Source: Sindora glabra
Taxonomy: Eukaryota > Streptophyta > Magnoliopsida > Fabales > Fabaceae
Reading direction: 5' to 3'
Assembly (NCBI GenBank): GCA_020226215.1
Contig: CM035227.1
Coordinates: forward strand, 22,261,866-22,325,865
DNA length: 64,000 bases
The notes beneath the pieces were generated by a model. The model worked only from the letters and a program-made list of their open reading frames with translations. It was not told the origin of the DNA and searched no databases. Positions 24,510-35,200 of this stretch are shown piece after piece (position 1 is the stretch's first letter; every line of letters starts with the position of its first letter). The translations under genes and the position numbers were made by a program.

Positions 24510-27400
24510 CCCCAATATCATCAATTTCATTAATAACACAATGATCTAAATAATAATGAGTTCTTTAACTGATACTTCAATTTCATAGCTATAATACAAA
24601 CTTTCATATATGAATAAGGCTATAAATGATAATATCAATCCAAACGTAAAATGAATTCCACAACATATGTATATATATATTCACATTAACAAAGAAAAAT
24701 TAAAATTTAACACCCTCTCAATTCTCAAAGTCAAAGATATCACATAGGATTATTAGTTGCAATAACAGTCATAATATAGTTGTCATAGGTTATCATTACA
24801 CCATACCCCCTTTGCATGACCTTAAATTATCCATTAAATATCAATTACAACACATGTATTTATTTTATAATCATAGAATGTCTTAATTATTATACCCTTT
24901 AGGAAATTAGAAATAATTAGAATATTTTTATGTGTGAAAAGTAATTATTAATTGTTATAATTATTTTTAGGAGGGGAATTTAATAAAAAAATGATAGGAT
25001 TTTGTAGTGAAATTAAAGGTAAATGAGTAAGGGTAGGAGGAATTTATTTATATTAAGGCCAAAATGTAATTAGATTTAAATAAGCGTGTATGAAGGAGAT
25101 TTAGAAAAAAAATTAATTGTGCACTTTAGTACTTTAAAAATTCCTAAATTACTCCTAAACCCAATTAAAACGTAACAACACTTAATCTTCATTCGTTTCT
25201 TTATCAAAACTATTAACTTTCTCTTGTATCTTTTCTTCAACTTTTTATTTTTCAAATTCTAGCAAAATTCAACCTAGGCATTCAAGTTAACTCATAAAGT
25301 TCTTAGTTAAATTAAGATAATTTCCTTTAATTCAAAGTTTTTAGATGGTTGTATCTTAATTTTTTGGTTAGAAAAGGAAATTAGAAATTTTATGGCATTT
25401 AAGCCTAACTCCTTGAAATTATGTTGATTAGGCAAACCATCTCTAATTTCTACCTTCTAACATTTCCTCTATACTTAAATAAGTAAGTAATTTACTTACA
25501 TTGAATTAGTTTATGACATTTTGTGCTAGTTGATGATTATGTAGTAGAAGTTGATGAATTTGTGATTGAAGTATATGATTTCTTGTTATAACATCCATTT
25601 ATTATAATGTTTGGTTAGAATATAAGTTAAGATGATTATTTTGAGACAAATTTTAGGTTTGTTAAAATTCTAGATGAATAGTAATTTCATAAAAAAATAT
25701 GTAAAATTCAGATTTATAGTCAACTATACACTAAGAGTCACTTTTGGAATATTTATAATTGACTATCCTAAAAATATTGCTCTTTGGATGTTTTTAGTTG
25801 ACTATAACCATTAAAGTTAATTTTTAAATGTAGATGGTTGATTATGGGAGCCAAATTTTTCCTTTAGACATCTATAGTCGATATATAGTTGACTATTATC
25901 TTGTTACTTCTCCTTTTGCATGTTTTATCAAATTTCATAATAAAGTAATGGTATTATGTTCATATATTCACATATTTAGCACATTAATGCAATGGTATTT
26001 GATTTTTAATGCTAAAATCCCAAAATAGGATGTGATTATGATGTGAAATGCAAAAAAAAAAGAGATGAAATATGTGAATTATGGTATAAACCGAATCTAA
26101 AAAAATATTTATGAAAGGATAAATAAACCCTAAAAGGGCAAAGATAGGTTTGTGAAGGAATAAGAATAATCTAGAATCATAAGAAAAATTAAATACTTTT
26201 TGCTTTATCTATTCATTATTATCTTTCATCTAAATAGAGTTATTAATATTATTCGTATTGTTGATTACAAGCATAATTTTTGTGTCTTTTTAAAATGAAT
26301 CTAAATGGAAAGGATATTGTTAATATCCTTTCCTATACCATAATAAGTAAATTATTTACTTTTTAAACCTTAAACTCTTTTTTTTATTTGTTTACTTTTA
26401 TAAATATCACTATTGAAACTCCTCTACCACCAGCTTTACAAGAGTAAATCCTCCATGTTTTGTTATATATAAGGCAACCATGATAGTTACTTTGTTTGTA
26501 AATAGACTTACTTTCCTAGGCCTTGTAGTGCGAATTTAGGTTAAAAAATATAAGAGAACTTATAGGTTTAGGGTTAGCTAAACCTATTTATTCCTAAATC
26601 ACTAAGGTAAATAAGCATGTTTTATTTCTCTTTTTAAATGTAATTAATGAATATACTTAGTTGTAAATATTTTAACTTGTTATATAAAAATATCTTAAAA
26701 CATTCATAAGGAATGTGATGATATCAAATGTTATGTTTATATTAGGCTAATGGAAACCCGATTAATGGATTTTATGCTAGTCACAATCTTTAAAGTATGA
26801 TTTAGGATTTCTAAATGAAAAGAAAGCCTTAGGATAGGTTGGCTAGGTTATATTTATTTGCTTTTTAAATACATGTTGGTTGAAATTGTATTAATAGTAT
26901 GTGTACACTTTGGATCACTTATCATTAATTTAAATTTTGATAAATCCAAATTATGCCTAAATATATGGTAGTCAAACTCTTTTATTATAGATTGATGTTA
27001 ATGTATATTTTCGTCTAAATGGTTTGAGAATTTTATGAAAAAGGAAAAATGGTAGATATAAATAGTTATTAAGCTAACGATCCCAATAATAAAGAGTCAT
27101 CTTGGCGTTCATAGGATTAAAGTAGCCCACATGAAGGAGATAATTATTAAAACATCTTTTTGTAAGCTATAGCTTTTAAATAATAGATAATTATTGAAAT
27201 AGCTCAAATTTTTTAGTAGGATAGGAAGTAAGACCAATGTAAAAGCCAAAATGACCATACATCTAGTTAAAGGAAAGAGAGAGAAAGAACCTCAATCCCT
27301 TCCGTGCAAAATTTGGATAATAAGCTATGTATTGCCTATGAATTTAACAAATGGAAGCCACTTTATTTCACTACTTTAGATCTATATTAGTTTCTTACTC
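24509..27400. other. Decayed, probably retrotransposon-derived DNA without genes
   Basis: The stretch precedes the gypsy coding relic and may include its 5' LTR and leader, but I could not pair LTRs. At about 25710-25900 the phrase agttgactat and close variants recur several times, which looks like a small diverged tandem repeat. Open frames such as 25834-26028 have no family motif. Confidence 0.4.
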
Positions 27401-28084
27401 AAGTAAAAAGATATAGAAAAATGCTCTCATGATTAAAAAAGATGACAATAAAGTTAGTGGGATACAAGCTGAAGGATGTAGCTTATTATTAGTTCTCTAG
27501 TATTATAGAAAATAAAGATGCAAATTTATGAACTTTAACCTAAGCAACTTTCCAGGAAATTTTTATTGATCATTTCCTATCACATAATGTGAGAAAAGTA
27601 AGGATGAGAGAGTTCGAATACTTGAAGCATGGATCCTTATTTATCAGTGGATATGATGCATAATTTACTTGTTTGTCTCAATATATAAGTTATTAAATTC
27701 CTACAGAAAGGGCCAAAATGAAAAGATTTGTTCCTAGATTATGAGATCATTATTTTAATGTCATTTATACACCCAAACCATTACTTATCAGGAGGTAGTT
27801 AAGCAAGCATTTCAAGTTGAATTTCAAATAAAAGAAAGGAAGGTGCAATCTAGAAATAGAAAGCAAAATAAGATAGAAAGAACTAACTTTACACCTAGTG
27901 TAAGGAGAATGTCCCCTCCTAATACTCCATTGAGTGAAAAGAGTCATTTTTTTTCAAGTCCAATCTATTTAAGAAATATTTCCTATAAATCTCTAAGGGG
28001 AAGAGGTTAAGGAAATTGATGATTCTATTTCAACACCCTTACAAGCTCTTGAAAAGGGATAATCATAAGGTAAAGGTAGTTACC

Positions 28085-28210
28085 AATGTAGTTAGTTAGG
28101 ACATATGCTATCAATGTATTCAATATGGAAATAGACACTGAGAGCCTTATAGTCAAAGTGACATTATATGCTATCAATGTAGTTAGTTAGGACATAAAAG
28201 GAAGGAATGC
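28085..28210 (+). pseudogene. Gypsy gag zinc knuckles, tandem, broken
   Basis: The clearest knuckle (28169-28210) translates as CYQCS-stop-LGHKRKEC, a CX2CX4HX4C motif with one stop. Just upstream a partial copy of the same knuckle and a second one (CYQCIQYGNRH) overlap, with the DNA phrase ctatcaatgta repeated. Confidence 0.7.
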
Positions 28211-28379
28211 TTTGAGAATCCTTTAAGTTATAGTGCAAATAACCCTACTCTTCAATAGAGTGCACTAATGGTACAAATTTCAACTTCAATGAGGTCCAAA
28301 ATAAATTTAGACTAGGTATTAGCGAAGACAATAAGGAAAAGAATGTGTCTATGAATCAAACTTAATTATTTACCTTGAC

Positions 28380-28490
28380 TAGATAGGAAGCATAAGCATC
28401 AAATGTTGTAGTTGTAGATATTCTTGAAATTAATAAATTACGAGCATATGTATTATTTAATCTTAGAGCTACCCATTTTTTTTTATGAAA
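28380..28490 (+). pseudogene. Gypsy aspartic protease remnant with lost active site
   Basis: The frame reads ASNVVVVDILEINKLRAYVLFNLRATHFF. The family pattern here is ...VLFDSGATHSF, so the catalytic Asp-Ser-Gly has become Asn-Leu-Arg. Confidence 0.65.
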
Positions 28491-28999
28491 TTTGCTTCTT
28501 TAATAGTTCAACCTAGTAGTAAATTGTAAAATCCTTTATTAGTAACCACTCTAGTAGATAAAACTATAGTAGCTACCTTAATTGTAAATATTGGTTTTGT
28601 ATATTTACATAATACATATTGATTTAATTTTGTTAGAAATGGTAGATTATAATACTTTCTTGGAAATGGATTAACTATCTATTTATCATGCCTAGATAGA
28701 CTATTTTGGCAAAATAGTAACTCTTGTTATAGAATGAGCTTTACTTGTTATGTTTCGAAAAGAAAGGCATTTTGAGATTACCAGAATAATCTTTAATGTG
28801 AAAGCTTAAAGACTCAATAGAAATGGATGCACTGCATACTTGATGGTAATTCAAGATTTAAATTAATTTTCTCCAAGTTTTAACAGTGTCCCAATTGTGT
28901 AGGAATTCTTAAACTTGTTTCTAGAAGAGTTGTTGGGATTACCATTTGGTTAAAAAATTGAATTCAATATTAATTTATTTCCTAGCATATCACCAATCT

Positions 29000-29570
29000 C
29001 AATACTACCTTGTAGAATAGCCCAAGTTAAGTTAAAAAGCTTAAGAAATAACTATAAGAGTAGATTGATAAAGGATTTATTCGCTTTAGTTCATCACTAT
29101 AAGGAGCCCCAATATTATTCGCTAAGAAGAAGGATGGAACTATGTGGCTATATTTAAATTATCGATAGTTGAATAAGGTGATTATCAAGAATAAGTATCG
29201 TTTACCTTAAATTGATGATATTATTCGATCAATTGCAAAGAGTCAAATATTGATTTATGATCTAGATGCTATCAGTTGAAAATCCAAGAGAAAGATATAT
29301 CTAGAATAGTGTTTAAAACCCATTTTAACCATTATGAATTTCTAACAACCTTTATGGACCTTATGAACAAAGTCTTCAAGCTACTGTTAAATAAGTTTGT
29401 AATTGCATTTATAGATGAAATCTTGATATACTCTAGGAGTAAAAAAAAAAAAGAAACATGCATAGCATCTTAAAATTATTTTGCAAATTTTATATAAAAA
29501 TGAGTTATATGCTAAATTTTCTAAATATAAATTTTAGTTAATCAATGTTAAATTCTTAGGACACATAATG
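29000..29570 (+). pseudogene. Gypsy reverse transcriptase remnant
   Basis: The open piece 29276-29473 contains FKTHFNHYEFL, TFMDLMNKVFK and FVIAFIDEILIYSRS. In gypsy RT the last is FVIVFIDDILIYSRS, so the second catalytic Asp is Glu here. The stretch between EFL and TFMDLMN is shorter than usual, lacking the MPFGLTNAPA segment. Downstream a FLGHIMSQNGIQINPQK phrase follows in another frame. Confidence 0.8.
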
Positions 29571-29839
29571 TCCCAAAATGGAATACAAATAAATCCTCAA
29601 AAGCAATTGAAAGTTAGTCAAGTTTTACACTAATGATTGAAATTCAAAGTTTATAAGGCGTAATAGATTACTACTGGTGGCTTATGAAAGATTTTTCCAA
29701 AATGGCAACTTCATCAACTAAGTTAATGCAAAAAGGTGTCAAATTTGTGTTATTAGACAATTATGAAAATAATTTTCAAAGATTAAAGACTTGTTTCACA
29801 TTTGCTCTATTCTTAGCTCTTTGATCAAGCATAAGAAGA

Positions 29840-29998
29840 TTTATAACTTACTGTGATTTATCTTGTATTGAACTTGGATGTGTGTTTATGCATATCGGGA
29901 ACGTTATTGCTTATGCCTCTCAACAACTAAAAAATCACAAACTCAATTATTTAACCTGTGATCTTGAAATGGTTGTAATGAAATATAGAGACATTATT
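29840..29998 (+). pseudogene. Gypsy RNase H remnant
   Basis: One frame reads FITYCDLSCIELGCVFM, then HIGNVIAYASQQLKNHKLNY and DLEMVV. This is the gypsy RNase H pattern (TDAS..GLGCVLMQ..KVIAYASRQLK..E.NYPTHDLEL). The first catalytic Asp is kept. Confidence 0.8.
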
Positions 29999-30330
29999 TA
30001 TATAATGAAACCTATGAAATCTATGTTGATTATAAAAGTTTGAAATATATTTTTAATTAAAAAATTTTAAATTTAAGGTAGCAAAGGTGGATAGAACTTA
30101 TTAAAGATTATATTGCACCATTTAAATAAAGTAAATATAGTGGTGAATGTATTAAACAGATAGTCATTAAGTGTAGTAGGTAATATTTAAGCTAGAGAAT
30201 AGCCATTAGTACTTGCATAAATAATTGTTCAATTAGTACTTGTGGAAAGAATTTAAAAAAATCTAAGAAGAATAATACCTAATATCTAACTTTGATAGAA
30301 GAAGTAGTGTTAGATCAAAATAGTAATTTA

Positions 30331-30872
30331 ATTATTAAGGAGTGTCATAACCCAATTATTAATGATAAATTATTTTTTTATTGTTTGATAATATATAATA
30401 AATTATTAATAATATCATATTCATTTATTACTCACATAACTTAACAAAACAATAAGTATAAATTTTTCTTCACAAAAATTATTAAATTTTTAATGTTATT
30501 TCTTCAATTAAGAATGTAAAGAATTAAAAAATAACATTAGATATTTTCTAATAGTATATAATAAATAAATAAATTTATTTAATTTATGCTAGTAAATAAT
30601 ACTTGAAATTTTATATATTTTATTACTTCAAGCTTATTACACACCTTTGCATTAAATTAAAATATATATTACTTGTTGAAAACTTTTAGTTCAAGTGACA
30701 TTTACTAATTCTCAAAAGCTTTGTATCTTCTATTATATTTAGAATTCAATCCTTAATTTTTACGTATGATCATTTTGTAATTTAATAACTTTTATCATTA
30801 AGAAAATACATTAGTTATAAAATAAAATAAAATATACATTTTTCAAAACTAATAATGTAAGATTCAAATATA
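30331..30872. other. Intergenic AT-rich DNA
   Basis: Nothing recognised; it may be the decayed end of the gypsy element. Confidence 0.4.
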
Positions 30873-31542
30873 GGTTTTGTTTGATAATTAACTGATAGAT
30901 ATAACTGCTAGTTAATTTAATTAATTATTAATTGATAATTGATTATATTAATTGATTTAACCAGCTAACTGCACTAACTATTTGAATAAAAATATTTGAT
31001 AAGATCAACTGTTTATGATCAGTTGTTTATATGTAAAATGATATAAAAGAGTATGTATATATTTTATAAATTATTTAAATATTTTTTATTTTAATAATAT
31101 TTTAATAAATTATTTTTTTATAGATATTATTACATATTAAATATTATTAATATATGCTATTACCTTAAGGAAGGACGATGTACCATGATACTTTCTATTT
31201 TGTCGAACCCTGCTTTAGTCTCTGGTTTGATGGTTGCAAGACGCAATGAGACGTGTTAGTAAAGAGGAGGACGGCTTGAATTTTTCTTTTCCTTTTTAAG
31301 AATGATAGATTAGAAAATACAAAAATTTATTAGGAGTATTTTGGTAAAGTAAATAATTGGTGTGAAACAACTGAAGCAAAATGTTGCAGCCTTCAACATT
31401 TTCCAAAATAGCTTATTAGTGATAATCAATTATTTGAAATAGTGGATTATCAAACACTAAAAATAGTTAATTTAATAAGTCAACCAACTAATTTGATTAA
31501 ATTAGTTAAAAATTATAAAATAAGTTATTTATCAAATAAGGT
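30873..31542. mobile_element. Possible hAT-type MITE, 0.67 kb
   Basis: The left end ggttttgtttgataattaac and the reversed right end gaccttatttgataaataac match at 15 of 20 positions. Both subterminal regions repeat phrases such as ttgataat, agttaattt and caactg in opposite orientation. The middle (31160-31310) is of more balanced composition. No target duplication was resolved. Confidence 0.45.
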
Positions 31543-32283
31543 CATAATAATAAATATAAATAATTGTATATAAATAAATTCAAGTTCAAAATATGAATAT
31601 TAAAAAATTAACCAAAATGTCCAATACCAAATCAAATTATCTGTAAATTAAAATATCTAACAACATCTATCCATAAATTGAACGAGCTTGCCCAATGACA
31701 CATAATTAAACTTTTAGTCAAACATAACTCTAGGGCTGAAAATGTAATTTTCATAAATTATTCCATGGCAACTTTCCAACTTTTCAAGGTTCCAAATCGA
31801 TAAAATCAAATCTAATATTGTGATAAATGATCAAGACATATTAATACCGGTTCTTTTTACTCAAGGTATCTTAGTCATAGCCATTTCTTATACATGTACG
31901 GGGTGGGCTATGCATACTCTTCCTGCTTCTGAGGTATTGAAGGGCAAATCCTGTTTGGGCCTAAACATGCCTGTTAAAACCGCTGAAAATATATGGGCTG
32001 TGTATTAAACGAGCCCATTAACACTAGTGTCCCCGGATAAACTTAAATATAATAAATCCATTATCCATTAAGAAACCGGTTATAACATTGGAAACCCAGC
32101 GGGGTAAACTTAAATGTAATAAATGCAAACATCATGGGCATATCTGTAAAATTGAGAGAATTCAAATCCAAAAGCTGCCGCCATATCATAAATCATAAAA
32201 TTGAATTAAGCAGGGAAGGACTCCATCGGATCGGAGAGGAAGAGCCGGCAAAGCGAGACAAATACTGACGTTAGAATAGGCCA
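31543..32283 (+). promoter_or_regulatory. Upstream region and 5' leader of the kinesin gene
   Basis: Base composition rises toward the gene. The last 110 bases before the ATG form a purine-rich leader (cggagaggaagagccggc). A 24-bp phrase, ggataaacttaaatataata and its continuation, occurs at 32035-32058 and again with few changes at 32102-32125, 67 bp apart. The open frame 31820-32008 has no family match. No clear TATA box could be assigned. Confidence 0.4.
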
Positions 32284-35200
32284 ATGGAGAAGATCTGTGT
32301 GGCCGTCCGAGTTCGCCCTCCAGTTTCCGAGGAGGCGTTCAACGGAAGTTTCTGGAAGGTTGAAGATAATCGCATTTCACTTCACAGGACGCATGGCACC
32401 CCTATCTCCGGCTGCTCTTACGCTTTTGGTATTTTCTTTTTCCTCTTTAAGCCTAAATTTCCCCTTCCAATTTTATATTTTTTTGTGCTTATTTGAGTTT
32501 GGGTCTCTTGGCTGTTTGCCATGATCGCTTGCAGATCATATTTTCGATGAAAGTAGTACAAATGCTAGTGTCTATGAGCTCCTTACCAAGGATATCATCC
32601 ACGCCGCAGTGGAAGGATTTAATGGTATGTGTGATTATTGTTGAAATCAGCATATGTGAGTGTGCAAAGTTAATTGTTGAGGGATGTGCAGGAACTGCAT
32701 TTGCTTATGGGCAGACTAGCAGTGGCAAGACTTTCACAATGAATGGTTCTGAAACTGATCCAGGACTAATTCCTCGAGCAATTAAAGATGTATTTGAAGA
32801 GATTCAGAGGGTAGGTACTGATACCAAAGACGTTGTTCAAAGCTGTCTTGTTATTTGAGAGTTTGATATGTTTGATTAATTCTTAGGCGTCTGATCGAGA
32901 GTTTCTTATTCGAGTATCCTACATGGAAATCTATAACGAAGAAATCAATGATCTTCTAGTGGTTGAGAATCAAAAGTTGCAAATACACGAGAATTTGGAG
33001 GTGGGCTGTCTGTGATTTGCTTAAACTTTTAATGGTTTGGTTAATGTAGGCATCTAAATTTACTGGGTTTTTTTTTTTTGGTTCTTCAGCGCGGAGTATT
33101 TGTTGCAGGCCTTCGGGAGGAAATTGTCTCTAATGCTGAGCAAGTATCAAATCTTATAAAGGCAGGGGAAGGTTTGAAGCGCATAATCTAAGAATTAATT
33201 TTCAACTTGTATGTTGGGTCTATATTAAAAAATTACTCTTTGATATCTTCACAGTTAACAGGCACTTTGGTGAGACAAATATGAACGCCAGGAGTAGCAG
33301 ATCACATACAATATTTCGGATGGTATGCCCTTTAATTCGTGATGCATTGGTTTCACTTGGCACCTTCTTCTTGTGAAAATAGACTAATTATATGGTGCTT
33401 GTATCAAATATGCAGGTGATCGAAAGCAAAGTAAAGGATTCAAATCCAGCTGGTGATTATTCATCTAGTGATGCTGTCCGAGTTTCAGTCTTGGTTTGTA
33501 CTCTTTTCAACCTGGTTCTGAGCCTCTCATGACTCTGTTGCTTGAGATATATATGTGTGTGTGGTTTTAAGCAGCACATAAATTTACAGTTGTTTTATGC
33601 ATCCACCTCAATTTTCCTTAAATAAGCACTTATTATTGAGCTTGTGCAAGTAGAATTTGGTTGATCTAGCTGGCTCCGAAAGGATTGCCAAGACTGGAGC
33701 AGATGGAGTGCGTTTAAAGGAAGGAAAACACATTAACAAGAGCTTAATGATTCTAGGAAATGTCATTAACAAACTGAGTGATGGTTCAAGGCAAAGGTAA
33801 ATTATTTCACTGCCATTCTTTCACTATCATTAACAAATTGAGTGATGGTCCTTCTCCTTTTTGGTGCAGAGGCCATATTCCCTATCGTGATAGTAAGTTA
33901 ACTCGTATACTTCAACCGGCTCTTGGCGGTAATGCCAAAACTTCGATCATTTGTACCATAGCACCAGAAGAGGTAGGTTGCTATGTGTCCCTTGGTTCGA
34001 GTATGTGTCTCTCTTTCTTCTTTGGTGATTAATATTAATGAAATATGTGCTAATCCATTTAGATTCACATAGAGGAAACAAAAGGAACTCTTCAGTTTGC
34101 CAGCAGAGCCAAACGCATCACCAACTGTGTTCAAGTGAATGAGGTCTGTGTGTTTTATTATCAAATGCAAATCTTGTAATGTTTTTTAATATCTCTCAAT
34201 CACTTTCGAAACTGTTTAATTCTTCATCATGGGTTCATATTGCGTCGCTTATTTTCTCATTTTCGCAACAGCAGCTGCACTTTGCATAGGTTTTATGATT
34301 GACCGTGATATGGCTCTCGGATTTTATGGACTTGTGGAAGTTCTTAGAGCCCTGACTTTTCCATCAAACATCTTAGCCTGCATATTATGTTAGATATTCC
34401 CATCATATCGAATTCCTGAAATAAATTTGTAAGCAATTCGGATATCTGTTTTTTGAAAAATGTCCTGCTGCGGTGTGAATCTTATGATATATGCAGTATA
34501 AAGTGGTTTGTTGTGAAGCCCACTGTTTGATTCTTCACTTAAATTGTCTAATATTGCATGTTTCTTTATGAACCTTTTTCTCTGAATTAAAAAAAAAGAA
34601 AAGAAACTATAGATTTGTGAATCTTGAATTTCTTACATGCAGTGTCCAGAACCTAGTTATATGCAATTATGCATAAACAGTCACCCCCATTGACTTGCCA
34701 AGACTTCACTTCTTGCACCTATTGGCTAAAACACTTGAACTGCTTCATTCTTCTATGGAACATGAATTTGTGCCTAAACAATTAACTAGTGTGATGATTT
34801 ACAGATTTTGACGGATGCAGCCTTGTTAAGGCGGCAACAGTTAGAGATAGAAGATCTACGTAGGAAACTTCAGGTAATAAACTTGCAGTGCTGGTTTTGC
34901 GCACATTATAGAGAATCTTATGCTGTGATATTATTATTCAGGGGTCCCATGCTGAGGTGCTCGAGCAAGAGATTCTTAAATTAAGAAATGATTTGCTCAA
35001 GGCAGGTTTTCTTTAGAATCTTTCATCGGCCGATTCTCAGAATTTTCTTTAAATCATAGGGCATTATATGTACTCATTTAACTTATTGGATTAATATTTT
35101 CATATTCAACACTTTAGTATGAATTGGAACGAGAGAAACTTGAAACGGAGCTTGAAGAGGAGAGGAAGTCACACAAAGACCGTGATCAATGGATTAGAGG

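Larger units (their letters stand above)
27400..30330 (+). mobile_element. Decayed Ty3/gypsy retrotransposon (gag-pol relic)
   Basis: Plus-strand translation, across many stops and shifts, gives gag-like sequence near 27.7 kb (AKMKRFVPRL, VKQAFQVEFQIKERK-type phrases), CCHC knuckles near 28.1-28.2 kb, a protease-like segment near 28.45 kb, gypsy reverse transcriptase at 29.0-29.5 kb, RNase H at 29.84-30.0 kb and the start of the region before integrase. The order gag-protease-RT-RNase H is that of gypsy elements. No LTR pair was identified and integrase was not seen, so the 3' part may be deleted. Confidence 0.8.
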
